Shown one piece after another: positions 35,651-44,485 of a stretch of DNA of 64,000 bases (the first letter of the stretch is position 1; each line of letters starts with the position of its first letter). Location: assembly GCA_965279295.1 (NCBI GenBank), contig CBDIHQ010000011.1. One strand, given 5' to 3'. Position numbers and translations under genes: made by a program. Origin of the DNA: Aquabacter sp965279295 (lineage in GTDB: Bacteria > Pseudomonadota > Alphaproteobacteria > Rhizobiales > Xanthobacteraceae). The notes beneath the pieces were generated by a model, which saw nothing but the letters and a program-made list of their open reading frames with translations, did not search any database and was not told where the DNA came from.

Positions 35651-36843
35651 GATCCGCCTCCATTCGCGACAGAGGACAGATCGCGCGCCGCGCGTGGCAT
35701 CATGCCGGAGGGTCGGAAGCGCAGGATGGCGATGACCAGCAGGGCGAAGATGACGAGGCGAAATTCCTGGATCGCCTGAAGCTTCTCCGGGATGACGAGG
35801 ATCACCATCGCCGCCCCCACCGCGCCCCAGAGATTGCCCAGACCGCCGAGGACGATGATGGAAAGCATCAGCAGGGAATCCCCGAAATTGGCGCTGTTGG
35901 GATTCACGAAGCCGTTCATCATGCCGTACATCGCGCCGGCGACGCCGATGATCGCATTGCCGATCAGGAAGGCCACGGCCTTCCAGCGGGCGATGGAGAG
36001 GCCGAACAGCGAGGCGGCCACCTCATCGGACCGCACCGCATCGAGCGCGATGCCGATCCACGACATCTCCAGCCGCCGCACCAGCCAGAAGGCGAGCGCG
36101 AACAGCACCGCTCCGGCCACCGCATAGGGCAGGTAGAAGGAGACCTCATAGGGGCCGATTTCGGTAACGCGATTGAACGAGAGGCCGAACAGGTTGAACC
36201 CCGGCACCTTCATTCCCTGCGGCCCGCCGAACGTGTCGTTCACCTCCATGAAGGTGCGCAGCAACAGGCCGAACGCGATGGTGACGAGCGCCGCATAATG
36301 CCCGCGCGTGCGCAGCACCGGCAGCAGCATGAGAAGGCCCAGCACGCCCGCGACCAGCCCGCTCGCCGCGAGGATCAGGAGATGCGGCACGCCGAACTTG
36401 GCGAGCACGGCGGCGGTGTAGGCGCCCACGGCGAAGAATGCGGCACCGGCGAAGTTGGGCACCCCGGCGAACGCCATCTGAAGGTTCAGCCCGGCGCAGG
36501 CGGTGGCGAACAGCGCGACCGTCGCCATCATCAGCAGCGTGTAATGCTCCTCTCGGAACACCGCGATGACGCAGAGCGTGGAGAGCGCCGCCGTGGCGTT
36601 CACGGTGCCGGACTGCGCTCGGCAGATGGCGATGATGGTGCGACCGAGCGCGATGCGGTCGGCCAGCGCGAACACCAGCACGAAGGCGCCGAGCAGCGCG
36701 AGCACCTGCGCCTGGTTCTCGGCATGCAGCAGCAGCCCGCCACCGGCGAACAGCAGCGCCACGGTGAGCGCCGCAACGACGCGCGGAAACCGCGCGAGGG
36801 CACCTTGGGAGGCGAAGGGAGTTGAGAGTTCGGCCATGCTCAT
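35647..36843 (-). CDS. livM: Branched-chain-amino-acid-type ABC permease (LivM-like)
   Basis: A 398-residue inner-membrane permease with about ten hydrophobic segments. The conserved coupling region is RSDEVAASLFGLSIARWKAVAF. The first about 110 residues carry extra hydrophobic segments, and the start context is clear. It forms the heteromeric channel with LivH. One base separates it from livH upstream, and it overlaps livG downstream. The substrate cannot be read from permease sequence. Confidence 0.88.
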   Translation of the reverse strand: MSMAELSTPFASQGALARFPRVVAALTVALLFAGGGLLLHAENQAQVLALLGAFVLVFALADRIALGRTIIAICRAQSGTVNATAALSTLCVIAVFREEHYTLLMMATVALFATACAGLNLQMAFAGVPNFAGAAFFAVGAYTAAVLAKFGVPHLLILAASGLVAGVLGLLMLLPVLRTRGHYAALVTIAFGLLLRTFMEVNDTFGGPQGMKVPGFNLFGLSFNRVTEIGPYEVSFYLPYAVAGAVLFALAFWLVRRLEMSWIGIALDAVRSDEVAASLFGLSIARWKAVAFLIGNAIIGVAGAMYGMMNGFVNPNSANFGDSLLMLSIIVLGGLGNLWGAVGAAMVILVIPEKLQAIQEFRLVIFALLVIAILRFRPSGMMPRAARDLSSVANGGGS

Positions 36844-36844
36844 C

Positions 36845-37768
36845 TCACACCCGCTCGCTCGATTTTTCCGCGATCAGGCCGGTGGGGAACAGGCCGATCA
36901 GCGCGATGATCACCGCGAACGCCACCACATCCTTGTAGGCGCTGGTGAACGGCAGGGCGACCGTGACCAGGGTCTGCACCCCGGCGAACAGGAAGCCGCC
37001 GAGGATCGGCCCGAGCAGGCTGCCGAGGCCGCCCACCACGGCGCAGGCAAAGCCGATGATGCCCAGCATGACGCCCATGTTGAAATTGATCTCCCGGTAA
37101 TAGAGCCCGAGCATCAGCCCGGCGAACGCGGCCAGCATGGAGCCCAGCGCGAAGGTGCCCAGCACCACCTTCTGGAAGTCGATGCCCGACAGCCGCGCCA
37201 CCTCCTCGTCCTGCGCCACCGCGCGGATCGAGAGGCCGAGGCGGGTGCGGGTGATGACGAGATGGGTGGCGAACACCACGGCCAGCCCGGCGAATAGTAT
37301 CATCACGCTGTCGATGCCGACGCTGAACGATCCGGCGGTCACTGAGCCCGAGGGCAGCAGCGCCGGAAACGGCTTGGGATTGCCCCCGTTCGGGACGCCG
37401 AGGCGGATCGCCTCCCGCAGCACGGTGCCGGCCATGAGGGTCGCCAGCAGCACATTGACGGCGGGCGCGTTCTTCAGCGGCAGCACCAGAACCCGACCGA
37501 TGATGACCCCCGAGAGCGCCCCGGCGCCCAGCGCCGCGAGTAGGCCGAGGGCGAGCGCCACGGGTCCCGGCAGAAAGGCGAGAAAGCTCGCCGCCAATGC
37601 CGCCGCGCCAAGGCTTGAGAAGGCGCCGACCGTCACCACGTCGCCATGGGAGAACTTGATGACGTCGAGCACGCCGAAGAACAGGGAGAAGCCGACCGCG
37701 ACCATCGCGTAGATGGTGCCGAGCATCAGCCCGTTGAACAGATATTGCGCCAGAAGGCCGAGGTCCAT
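36845..37768 (-). CDS. livH: Branched-chain-amino-acid-type ABC permease (LivH-like)
   Basis: The ATG at 37768 gives 307 residues beginning MDLGLLAQYLFNGLMLGTIYAM, a typical LivH start. The reading frame continues upstream through a repeat element, but that part is not family-like. GVLDVIKFSHGDVVTVGAF and the coupling motif near RAVAQDEEVARLSGID are conserved. The gene is 239 bases from the binding-protein gene, and the gap is filled by a palindromic repeat (37839-37965). Confidence 0.9.
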   Translation of the reverse strand: MDLGLLAQYLFNGLMLGTIYAMVAVGFSLFFGVLDVIKFSHGDVVTVGAFSSLGAAALAASFLAFLPGPVALALGLLAALGAGALSGVIIGRVLVLPLKNAPAVNVLLATLMAGTVLREAIRLGVPNGGNPKPFPALLPSGSVTAGSFSVGIDSVMILFAGLAVVFATHLVITRTRLGLSIRAVAQDEEVARLSGIDFQKVVLGTFALGSMLAAFAGLMLGLYYREINFNMGVMLGIIGFACAVVGGLGSLLGPILGGFLFAGVQTLVTVALPFTSAYKDVVAFAVIIALIGLFPTGLIAEKSSERV

Positions 37769-37838
37769 GGCCGTCTCCGGTAAGCGGGAAAGGTGCCCGG
37801 CCCCTTGCAAGAAGGGCGCCGGGCGGGAATTTGGGAAC

Positions 37839-37965
37839 TCCCTCCCCCCTTGAGGGGGAGGGTCGGGGTGGGGGGTATGGCGCCGCCAGAACCACCACCA
37901 CCGAACCAAGCCGAGAGATACCCCCCACCCTGCCCTCCCCCTCAAGGGGGGAGGGTGAACAGCGA
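37839..37965. repeat. Palindromic repeat, copy 3
   Basis: This element has the same design as the copies at 31882-32000 and 32051-32168. Its left arm is CCCTCCCCCCTTGAGGGGGAGGG, then GGGGTGGGGGGTATGGCGCCGCCAG (first 16 bases shared). The middle CCGAACCAAGCCGAGAG varies, and the complementary right arm ends at 37965. It sits inside the presumed transporter operon between livK and livH, so it may set the ratio of binding protein to permease by stabilising or stopping the message. Confidence 0.75.
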
Positions 37966-38007
37966 TGGGCTTGCGCTCGTCCCGTTCAAGAGGGACCTAC
38001 CCGCAGA

Positions 38008-39174
38008 TCATTTCCCGGCCAGCTTCTTGGTCCCGGCCGCATAGGCGCTGTCGGGCCAGTAGACCCACTTGCCGTCCTGCGCCACGTAGACATTGGCGGA
38101 GACGATGTTCTGGCGGTGGTCGTCGAAGTTGATCTCACCCACCAGCGCCTTGTAACCCTTGGTGGTGTTGAGCAGGTCGCGCACCTTCTTGCGGTCCGGC
38201 CCGACCTTCTCGATCGCGTCCATGATCAGGTTGGCGGCGGAGAAAGCGAACGGTCCGTAGGCGTCCGGGTCCTCGCGGAAACCGGCCTTGGCATAGGCAT
38301 CCAGGAACGCCTTGCCGTCGGCATATTTGGAGATCGGCGCGCCATTGTGGAACGAGATGGTGCCCTCGGCTATGCCGCCTGCGCCCTCGATGAAGCCGGT
38401 GGTCATGATGCCCGAGACCCCCGCCAGCTGGGCGGTGATGCCGAGCCGGTCCATCTGCGAGCGCACCCGCACGCCGAGCGGGGTCAGGCCGCCGATGAAC
38501 ACCACGTCCGGCTTCAGTTCCTTGATCTTGGTGAGCTCGGCGGTGAAGTCCTGCTGGTCGGGCGAGACCGGGAAGGTGGCGAGGATCTCGCCGCCCTTGG
38601 GCTTCAGGTTCTCGGAGAAATACTTATTCTGGCCCTTGCCGTAGTCGGTGGTGTCATGGATCACCACGAAGGTCTTGTAGCCCTGCTTGGTGAGAAATTC
38701 CGAGGCCATCCGGCCTTCGTTGATCATCGTGCCGTTGACGCGATGGATCTCGGGATAATCATTGCCATAGGTGATTTCCGGGAGCACCGCGCCCCACACC
38801 ACCACCGGCAGGCCGAAGCGATTGTAGGTGTCCACCGTGGCGATGCCCACCGCCGAGCAATAATGGGTGATGCCGGCGATGATCGACTTATCGGACGCCG
38901 CCTTGGTGGCGACCTGGACGCCGACGTTCGGCTTGCACTCGTCGTCGAACACGGCGAGTTCGTAGGTGTATTTGGCCGCCGGGTCTGCATTGCGCAGGTC
39001 CACCGCCAGCGTCGCCGAATTGCGCCCACCGAGACCGGGGGCGGAGTTGCCGCCCGTCAGCGGGCCGATGAAGGCGAGCTTCACCGTGTCCTTGGCGGCC
39101 GCCGGGGTGACAAGAAGGCTGAGCGCCGTGAGCGCCGCGCAGCCGGAACCGAGGAATGTTCGAGTGAATGTCAT
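38008..39174 (-). CDS. Periplasmic substrate-binding protein of the LivK (HAAT) family
   Basis: A 388-residue protein with a signal peptide ending at about TPAAAKD (residue 28). The mature part is a type I periplasmic-binding protein: VKLAFIGPLTGGNSAPGLG near its start, then GPFAFSAANLIMDA in the C-terminal half. It is the first gene of the livK-H-M-G-F-oxd block and would set the ligand specificity of the importer. Usual ligands are branched amino acids, urea, amides or aromatic acids. The attached aldoxime dehydratase points to an aldoxime or nitrile-like ligand, as inference only. Confidence 0.85.
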   Translation of the reverse strand: MTFTRTFLGSGCAALTALSLLVTPAAAKDTVKLAFIGPLTGGNSAPGLGGRNSATLAVDLRNADPAAKYTYELAVFDDECKPNVGVQVATKAASDKSIIAGITHYCSAVGIATVDTYNRFGLPVVVWGAVLPEITYGNDYPEIHRVNGTMINEGRMASEFLTKQGYKTFVVIHDTTDYGKGQNKYFSENLKPKGGEILATFPVSPDQQDFTAELTKIKELKPDVVFIGGLTPLGVRVRSQMDRLGITAQLAGVSGIMTTGFIEGAGGIAEGTISFHNGAPISKYADGKAFLDAYAKAGFREDPDAYGPFAFSAANLIMDAIEKVGPDRKKVRDLLNTTKGYKALVGEINFDDHRQNIVSANVYVAQDGKWVYWPDSAYAAGTKKLAGK

Positions 39175-39244
39175 TGTGTCGCTCTCTGGATGGTTGGCTT
39201 TGTTATTTTGAGAGAGCCTAATCCAGTCATGCCGCGATGCGGGA

Positions 39245-39346
39245 TTGCAGATTTCTGCAAAGCGGTGTGTGCGAAACAGCGCGTCGATGCCGACCTGCGC
39301 ATAAAATGCAAAAACGGGAATATTTTACAAAAGCAACTTTTGCTTT
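39245..39346. promoter_or_regulatory. Two operator-like palindromes upstream of the transporter/oxd operon
   Basis: TTGCAGA-TT-TCTGCAA (39245-39260) and AAAGCAA-CTT-TTGCTTT (39330-39346) are perfect inverted repeats with seven-base arms. They lie 70 and 155 bases upstream of the livK start, in an otherwise AT-rich patch. Both arms contain a GCAA/TTGC core, so one regulator may bind both. The LysR protein encoded near the nitrilase is a candidate; there is no direct evidence. Confidence 0.45.
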
Positions 39347-39428
39347 AGTGAGCTAAGTGGCATCGGGCGGGGCCACTTGAACCGGGGACGGAGATCGTGA
39401 GCTCGCTCACGAAAAGACGGCGGTCGCC

Positions 39429-40562
39429 CTACCCGACCTCGACCATATGGTTGTCGAACTTCGGCCCGCCGATATGCCGGGCGACGACACCGACCTTGTC
39501 GTCCTCCACGGCCACGACGATGACTTCGCCATAGCCGCTGGTGGCAATGAACCGCCCCGGCTCGGACGTGCCGGCAAGGCCGCAGCCGTCCATCAGCGGA
39601 ACCGCACCGACATAGCGCCCGTCACTCCGCCAGACCGCGACGCGATTGCCGCGCGGGGTGGCACACGCCACGAAGGCGCCGGAGCGATCGAACGCCACCG
39701 AGCCGACATAACCGCGCATCGCCATCAGTTCGCCCTCGGGGGCATCGAACGCCGACAGGGCGCCATCGCCGCCGATGGAGAACAGCAACGGTCGCGAGAC
39801 CCCATCCTTCAGCAGGTCCTGTGCCGCCACCACAGTCGCGCCACGGCCGTCCCGCGCCAGATGGCGCAGCGACAGGCTGGTGAGATCGCCGGAGAGCACG
39901 CCCTGCCCGCGCGCGGCGCCGGTCACAGGATCAAGCAAGGAGATGGTGCTGCCCGTCACCTCGGCATCGCGCGCTTCCGGCGTGTTCGGTTCGATGCCAC
40001 CGTTGGCGACCACCAGAACGTCGCCGGACCGCATCAGGTCGTGCGGGCCATCGCCCCCGGTCGGCCATTCCGCGATAATCTCGAACCCGCCGGCCACGGA
40101 GCGCGCCGCGACCATGCCGCGCCCCATGGTGCGCACCGGCCCGTCCTGGGGGCGCTCGATCTCATTGGTCAGGAAGAGCGCGCCATCGGCCGAAAAGCGC
40201 CCATGCCCGGAGAACACCCGCCCTGGACCGGGACCGAACTCCCCGACCTTGCCGCCCTTCTCACGGTTGAACACCAGAGCGATCCTCCCCGGCCGGCGGC
40301 CCACCGCGACCGCAAGCGGGCCCCGTGGGCTCGCCTCGATGCCGTGGAGGCGCGCGGGAGAGGGAACGCGGGCGGCCGCGCCCATGTCGTCCGCAACCGC
40401 GAAGGCGCCGAAGCCGTCGCCTTCGCCGGCCGTAGTGAGCCAACCCTCGTCCAGTGCGTGGGCCGTGGCGTGAAGCCGGTCATTGACCTGCGCCAAGCCA
40501 CCGCGCGGCAGCAGAAGGGCCGCGCCGGCGCCCGCGAGAAGACCGCGACGTGAAAGCATCAT
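39429..40562 (-). CDS. Tat-exported DUF1513 protein of the iron-uptake cluster
   Basis: A 377-residue protein opening with a twin-arginine signal (LSRRGLLAGAGAALLL). The mature part looks like a beta-propeller-type protein: repeated short strands, IERPQDGPVRTMGRGMV, FDNHMVEV at the end. DUF1513 proteins occur beside imelysins and di-haem oxidoreductases in iron-regulated loci, as here. Its exact job is unknown; a periplasmic role in iron binding or oxidation is the usual guess. It is last in a leftward series whose genes are 12 to about 140 bases apart. Confidence 0.85.
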   Translation of the reverse strand: MMLSRRGLLAGAGAALLLPRGGLAQVNDRLHATAHALDEGWLTTAGEGDGFGAFAVADDMGAAARVPSPARLHGIEASPRGPLAVAVGRRPGRIALVFNREKGGKVGEFGPGPGRVFSGHGRFSADGALFLTNEIERPQDGPVRTMGRGMVAARSVAGGFEIIAEWPTGGDGPHDLMRSGDVLVVANGGIEPNTPEARDAEVTGSTISLLDPVTGAARGQGVLSGDLTSLSLRHLARDGRGATVVAAQDLLKDGVSRPLLFSIGGDGALSAFDAPEGELMAMRGYVGSVAFDRSGAFVACATPRGNRVAVWRSDGRYVGAVPLMDGCGLAGTSEPGRFIATSGYGEVIVVAVEDDKVGVVARHIGGPKFDNHMVEVG

Positions 40563-40574
40563 GAGACCCGCCCC

Positions 40575-41639
40575 TCAGTCGCCATCGAGCGCGTTGAAGC
40601 CGAGCGAAATGGCGAAGTAGGAGGCGATGGGGCGATAGACCGTGAGCTGAGCGCCCTTGAACACCTTCACCGCCGCCTGGACCTTCGCCAGCCCGTCCGG
40701 TGTCTGAACGGCTGCACCGAGATCGGCGGGGAAATCGGCGGCGGCCTTGTCGGCGGCATCGGCCGCCTTGCCCACGACCCATTGCGGACGGCTGGGAAGC
40801 TGCTTGGCCACTTCCTTCAGCAGCACGTCGCCGGAGGTGATCATCACTTTCACCACCTGCCCGGATCGGCCGGCGCGCCACCCCTCGGCGAGCAGAGGCT
40901 TGGGATCGCCGCCGCCGATCACCGGCAGGATGCGTGTGTCGGTCACGCGCTGGTAGGCGCCGGACAGATCGGTGAGGATCATACCGGGGACGGCCGCGAC
41001 ATCCGGGAACAGTGCCGGGTCACCCTTGCCGGAAACGATGGCGCCCAGCGCCCCGCTGGTCTTATCGCCCCAGGCGTCGCGCACCTCCTTGGCGATATTG
41101 GCGAGGTTCACTGAAATGGCAGTGCCGAAGGCGCAGCGATGGGCGCTCTCCGCCCCGCTCGCCAGCGCATCCGCCGCGCCCTCGTCATAGAGGAGACGCT
41201 CAAGCGCCGGCAGGCCCTGCGCCGCCGCGTTGGATTTGGCGAAACGCTCGGGCTCGAAACGGGCGTTGTCGGGATCGCCGAGCACTTCCGCCATGCCGCG
41301 CTGGATCGCGTTGCGCCGATCGGGAAAGAAATTGAACCGGTCGGCGCGCAGCGACAGGCTGATCGGGCCCATGGTGACGAACTCAACCGCGCTCCAAGCA
41401 TCCGCCGTCTTGCCGAAGGCATCCTTGAGCGCCGGCACGCCAGCGGCCGCCGGCTTGGCGCAGAAGCTGGTCCAGGCCTCCTTCTGGGCGGACGTCACGG
41501 CCACCAGGGCATCGTAGCGCGGCAGGAGCCAGGCCTGGATGATCGGGGTGGGATCGAGGGCCGGCGCCGCTTGGGCGGGCGCCGCAAGGCCCGCGAAAGC
41601 GGTGAAGGCGATGGCGAGGGGACCGAACAGCGTCTTCAT
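40575..41639 (-). CDS. Imelysin-family periplasmic protein lacking the GxHxxE histidine
   Basis: A 354-residue protein with a signal peptide (AGLAAPAQAAP, cleavage near residue 25) and an imelysin (M75) fold. At the place of the GxHxxE metal-site motif it reads GLPALE, with proline for histidine; this variant is common in the second imelysin of DUF1513-linked clusters. It may be a partner rather than the main iron-binding protein. It sits between the di-haem oxidoreductase and DUF1513 genes with short gaps (21 and 12 bases). Confidence 0.82.
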   Translation of the reverse strand: MKTLFGPLAIAFTAFAGLAAPAQAAPALDPTPIIQAWLLPRYDALVAVTSAQKEAWTSFCAKPAAAGVPALKDAFGKTADAWSAVEFVTMGPISLSLRADRFNFFPDRRNAIQRGMAEVLGDPDNARFEPERFAKSNAAAQGLPALERLLYDEGAADALASGAESAHRCAFGTAISVNLANIAKEVRDAWGDKTSGALGAIVSGKGDPALFPDVAAVPGMILTDLSGAYQRVTDTRILPVIGGGDPKPLLAEGWRAGRSGQVVKVMITSGDVLLKEVAKQLPSRPQWVVGKAADAADKAAADFPADLGAAVQTPDGLAKVQAAVKVFKGAQLTVYRPIASYFAISLGFNALDGD

Positions 41640-41660
41640 TTCAGGGCTCCAGCCATCTTC

Positions 41661-42878
41661 CTAAAGTTTCGACACATAGGCGATCAGAGCCGCACGCTCA
41701 CGCTGCGGCAAGGCGTTAAACTTACGCACGGCACCATCGGCCTGCCCACCGTGCCACCGCACGGCCTCTTCGACCGAACGCGCACGTCCGTCGTGCAACA
41801 GGCCAGTGTTGCGCGCGATGGCATCTGAAATTCCCGCGAGCGGCGCGGTACGCCATTCGGAGGCAGAGGCGCCGGGCTCCGGCATCGTGTCCGCGAGGCT
41901 CGGACCAAGATCATGCAGCAGCAGGTCGCTAAACAGCCGGGCCTCGCCGCCGCCGGCCACCGGCAATGCGGGGCGGTGACACGCGGCGCAGCCGGCGGCG
42001 GCGAACAGCCGGGCACCGGTGCGGTTGGCGAGCGTCTGTGGCACCGGGAGCGATGCCACATAGGCGACGACGCGGGAGAGCAAGGGTCCGGTGATCTCGA
42101 AGTCCCCCTCCCCGCTGCGGCCCTGCGGCGCATTCCGACAATCGACCTGCGCCGGGGTGCAGTCGCCCCACGGCTCGGGATGGAGCGGCGTGGACATGCC
42201 GATATCGAGGAAGAAAGCCTCCGACGACTGGCTCGCAAGGCTCGGTTGGCCGGCCTTCCAGCCGTAGCGGCCGATGCCCGACGTCCCGTCCGGCAGCGTG
42301 ACGTGACGCACCCGGCCACGCACCTGCTCCGGCTGGCTCTGCGCGACCGCGTGAATGGCCTCCGGCGGCACCTTGTCGATCAGCCCGCGCCCGCGCAGAT
42401 CAGGTGCCGCGCGCAAGGACAGGCCGGTTGAGGGATCGAGCGCGCCATAGGCAAGATGGGTCGGCGCGGGTGTGCGCTTCACCCGGCCGTCGGGAAGCTT
42501 GGTATCCGTAACGGCGAGGATGCCCTCCGGCGTCAGGCCCGGCACCGCATCGAGCTGAAGCCGTCGGCCATAGACCGGATCGCCCGACCCATCGGGCCGC
42601 GCCAGAACGAGAACCGCCCCACGCCCCTCGATTGCCCCATCGATGCCGAAGACCAGCGATGCGCGCCCGTCGCGCGGGTGGCAGGAGGCGCAGGAGCGGG
42701 CATCGAACAGCGGCCCGAGCCCGTCGTCGCCGCGCGTGGACGCGGGCGCCGGAATCCAGGCGCGCTCGAACAGCGCCTTGCCGATCTTGAGATCCAAGCC
42801 ATCGAGCCCGCCCGCCGCCGCCCCCGCCGCCAGAAGGCCGGCGGCGAGGCTCACGCATGCGATGGCCCACGCCCTCAT
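41661..42878 (-). CDS. Di-haem oxidoreductase (DUF1111 / thiol-oxidoreductase-like, two CxxCH haem sites)
   Basis: The ATG at 42878 overlaps the multicopper oxidase stop by four bases and gives 405 residues. A signal peptide precedes two haem c sites: CASCH at Cys63-Cys66-His67, and CAACH in the C-terminal third. The fold resembles the di-haem peroxidase family found beside imelysins in iron-regulated loci. It probably moves electrons to or from iron in the periplasm, perhaps with the multicopper oxidase. That partnership is inferred from translational coupling. Confidence 0.85.
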   Translation of the reverse strand: MRAWAIACVSLAAGLLAAGAAAGGLDGLDLKIGKALFERAWIPAPASTRGDDGLGPLFDARSCASCHPRDGRASLVFGIDGAIEGRGAVLVLARPDGSGDPVYGRRLQLDAVPGLTPEGILAVTDTKLPDGRVKRTPAPTHLAYGALDPSTGLSLRAAPDLRGRGLIDKVPPEAIHAVAQSQPEQVRGRVRHVTLPDGTSGIGRYGWKAGQPSLASQSSEAFFLDIGMSTPLHPEPWGDCTPAQVDCRNAPQGRSGEGDFEITGPLLSRVVAYVASLPVPQTLANRTGARLFAAAGCAACHRPALPVAGGGEARLFSDLLLHDLGPSLADTMPEPGASASEWRTAPLAGISDAIARNTGLLHDGRARSVEEAVRWHGGQADGAVRKFNALPQRERAALIAYVSKL

Positions 42879-44347
42879 GTAATGCGGAACCAGCCCATGA
42901 GGCCGGTGTCCATGTGCTCGAGGATATGGCAGTGGAACGTCCAGTTGCCGCTCGCCGCCTTGAAGGCGAATTGCACGCTTTCGTTCGGCTCCACGATCAC
43001 CGTATCCGCCAGATATTGCGGCATGTTCTTCTTCTTGGTGGAGGACAGCACGCGGAACACATGCCCATGCAGATGCATGGGATGCACATGCTTCGTCACA
43101 TTGGTACAGGTGATGATGTAGGTGGTGCCGGCCGAGAGGGTCTCCAGCGGCGGCACGAGGCGCAGCGCATCCTTGGTGGACCAGGAATCCCGGCTGATGG
43201 CCCAATGGGTCTTGTCGCCGACGCAGAACGAATCGATCAGCGCCTTGGACAGCGGATCATCGGCCGGCAATGCGGGGCTGACGATGGTGGGGCCGGCGGA
43301 AACCTGGAGCAGATACTCCATCCGCTTGGCCTTGGAGACGTCCGGCATGGGCGCGGTGGAGGCAGGCAAAGACAGCGGCTTGAAGGGCCGTTGGCGCTTG
43401 CCCTTGTCCACCGCCACTAAGGTTGTCAGCAGATAGGGCTCGCCGGAGCGGTAATCGAAAATCTTCACGTCCTTGCCCGGACCCGGCATCCGCACCTGGA
43501 GGTCGGCGCGCATGGCCGGCCCCATCCGCCACACCCCGTCCGGGAGCTTTTCGAGCGGCACAGGCGGCAGGAGCGCCTGACCGTCCGTGGCGATCAGCAT
43601 GTCGTTGTCGCTGTCGGTGCCGAGATCGATCACGCGGGTTGCATCGGCGACGATGGCGCGCACCCGCACATCGCCATAGGCGGGGACTTCGACGCGAGGC
43701 GGGATGACGCTGCCGTTGGTGGCGCGCACGGTGCCGAAGGTGCCGGCGGTGGCCGCGCCCTCGTCGGTGCTCATGGCGATCCACTGACCGTCCTCGCCGA
43801 GGCGCCAGTCCTTCACGACGATGAAGCACTCGGCGTCGAAGGGAACCTTCTTCTCGGCGGGGTCGTCCACCACCAGCAGTGCGAACAGGCCCCGGCCGAT
43901 CTGGCCGGTCTCGTCGCAATGGGGATGGAAGAAATAGAAGCCGGCGTCGGGCAGCGGCACGTTGTAGCTGAACGTGCCGCCGGGCTGGATCACGTCCTGC
44001 GTCAGCGGGGCGACGCCGTCGGAGAGGTAGGGCACGCGGATGCCGTGCCAATGTACCGTGGTGGGATCGGGCAGGCCGTTTTCGAAATCCACCGCGAGGC
44101 GCGTGCCCCGATCGAAGCGGAAGATCTTGAAGGGCTCCCCGTCAAAGGCGCAGAAATTCCGGGTGGCGGGCTTGTCCGGGCCGAGCAGCTTCCAATCCAT
44201 CTCCTTGGCGACCAGCGAGATGCGCTTCACCGGGGCCGAAGGGGGCAAGGTGTCGATGGAGGCGGGAACCTGGCCGATGGCGGAGGGCGCGAGGGAGACG
44301 AGGCCGGCAGCGGCACTCCCGAGCATCAGTCCGCGTCTTGAAATCAT
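42875..44347 (-). CDS. Tat-exported multicopper oxidase, candidate ferroxidase
   Basis: A 490-residue protein with a twin-arginine signal at its very start (ISRRGLMLGSAAAG). All four copper motifs are present: HWHG at residues 99-102, HPH at 141-143, HPMHLHGH in the C-terminal domain and HCHILEHM near the end. It therefore has type 1 and trinuclear copper sites. CueO-like copper detoxification is one option. The iron-uptake genes on both sides, including an FTR1-type permease, suggest ferroxidase work like yeast Fet3. The stop overlaps the di-haem oxidoreductase start. Confidence 0.85.
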   Translation of the reverse strand: MISRRGLMLGSAAAGLVSLAPSAIGQVPASIDTLPPSAPVKRISLVAKEMDWKLLGPDKPATRNFCAFDGEPFKIFRFDRGTRLAVDFENGLPDPTTVHWHGIRVPYLSDGVAPLTQDVIQPGGTFSYNVPLPDAGFYFFHPHCDETGQIGRGLFALLVVDDPAEKKVPFDAECFIVVKDWRLGEDGQWIAMSTDEGAATAGTFGTVRATNGSVIPPRVEVPAYGDVRVRAIVADATRVIDLGTDSDNDMLIATDGQALLPPVPLEKLPDGVWRMGPAMRADLQVRMPGPGKDVKIFDYRSGEPYLLTTLVAVDKGKRQRPFKPLSLPASTAPMPDVSKAKRMEYLLQVSAGPTIVSPALPADDPLSKALIDSFCVGDKTHWAISRDSWSTKDALRLVPPLETLSAGTTYIITCTNVTKHVHPMHLHGHVFRVLSSTKKKNMPQYLADTVIVEPNESVQFAFKAASGNWTFHCHILEHMDTGLMGWFRIT

Positions 44348-44396
44348 TTTGGTCCCCGACTACCGGCGAAATCGCTCGCGGCCCTGAAGCCGCAAC

Positions 44397-44416
44397 GCCC
44401 GGACTTCAGTCCGGGC
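44397..44416. repeat. 20-bp perfect hairpin
   Basis: GCCCGGACT-TC-AGTCCGGGC has a nine-base stem and a two-base centre, with no T-run after it. It lies in the 138-base gap between the imelysin gene (upstream in transcription) and the multicopper oxidase. It could be an mRNA-stabilising or processing hairpin, or a REP-like unit. Confidence 0.5.
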
Positions 44417-44485
44417 CGCTCCGCACAAAGGAGATCATCCCCGGGGTCATGCCCCGAGAATGACAGATGAGTGGAGGGCGAACCC

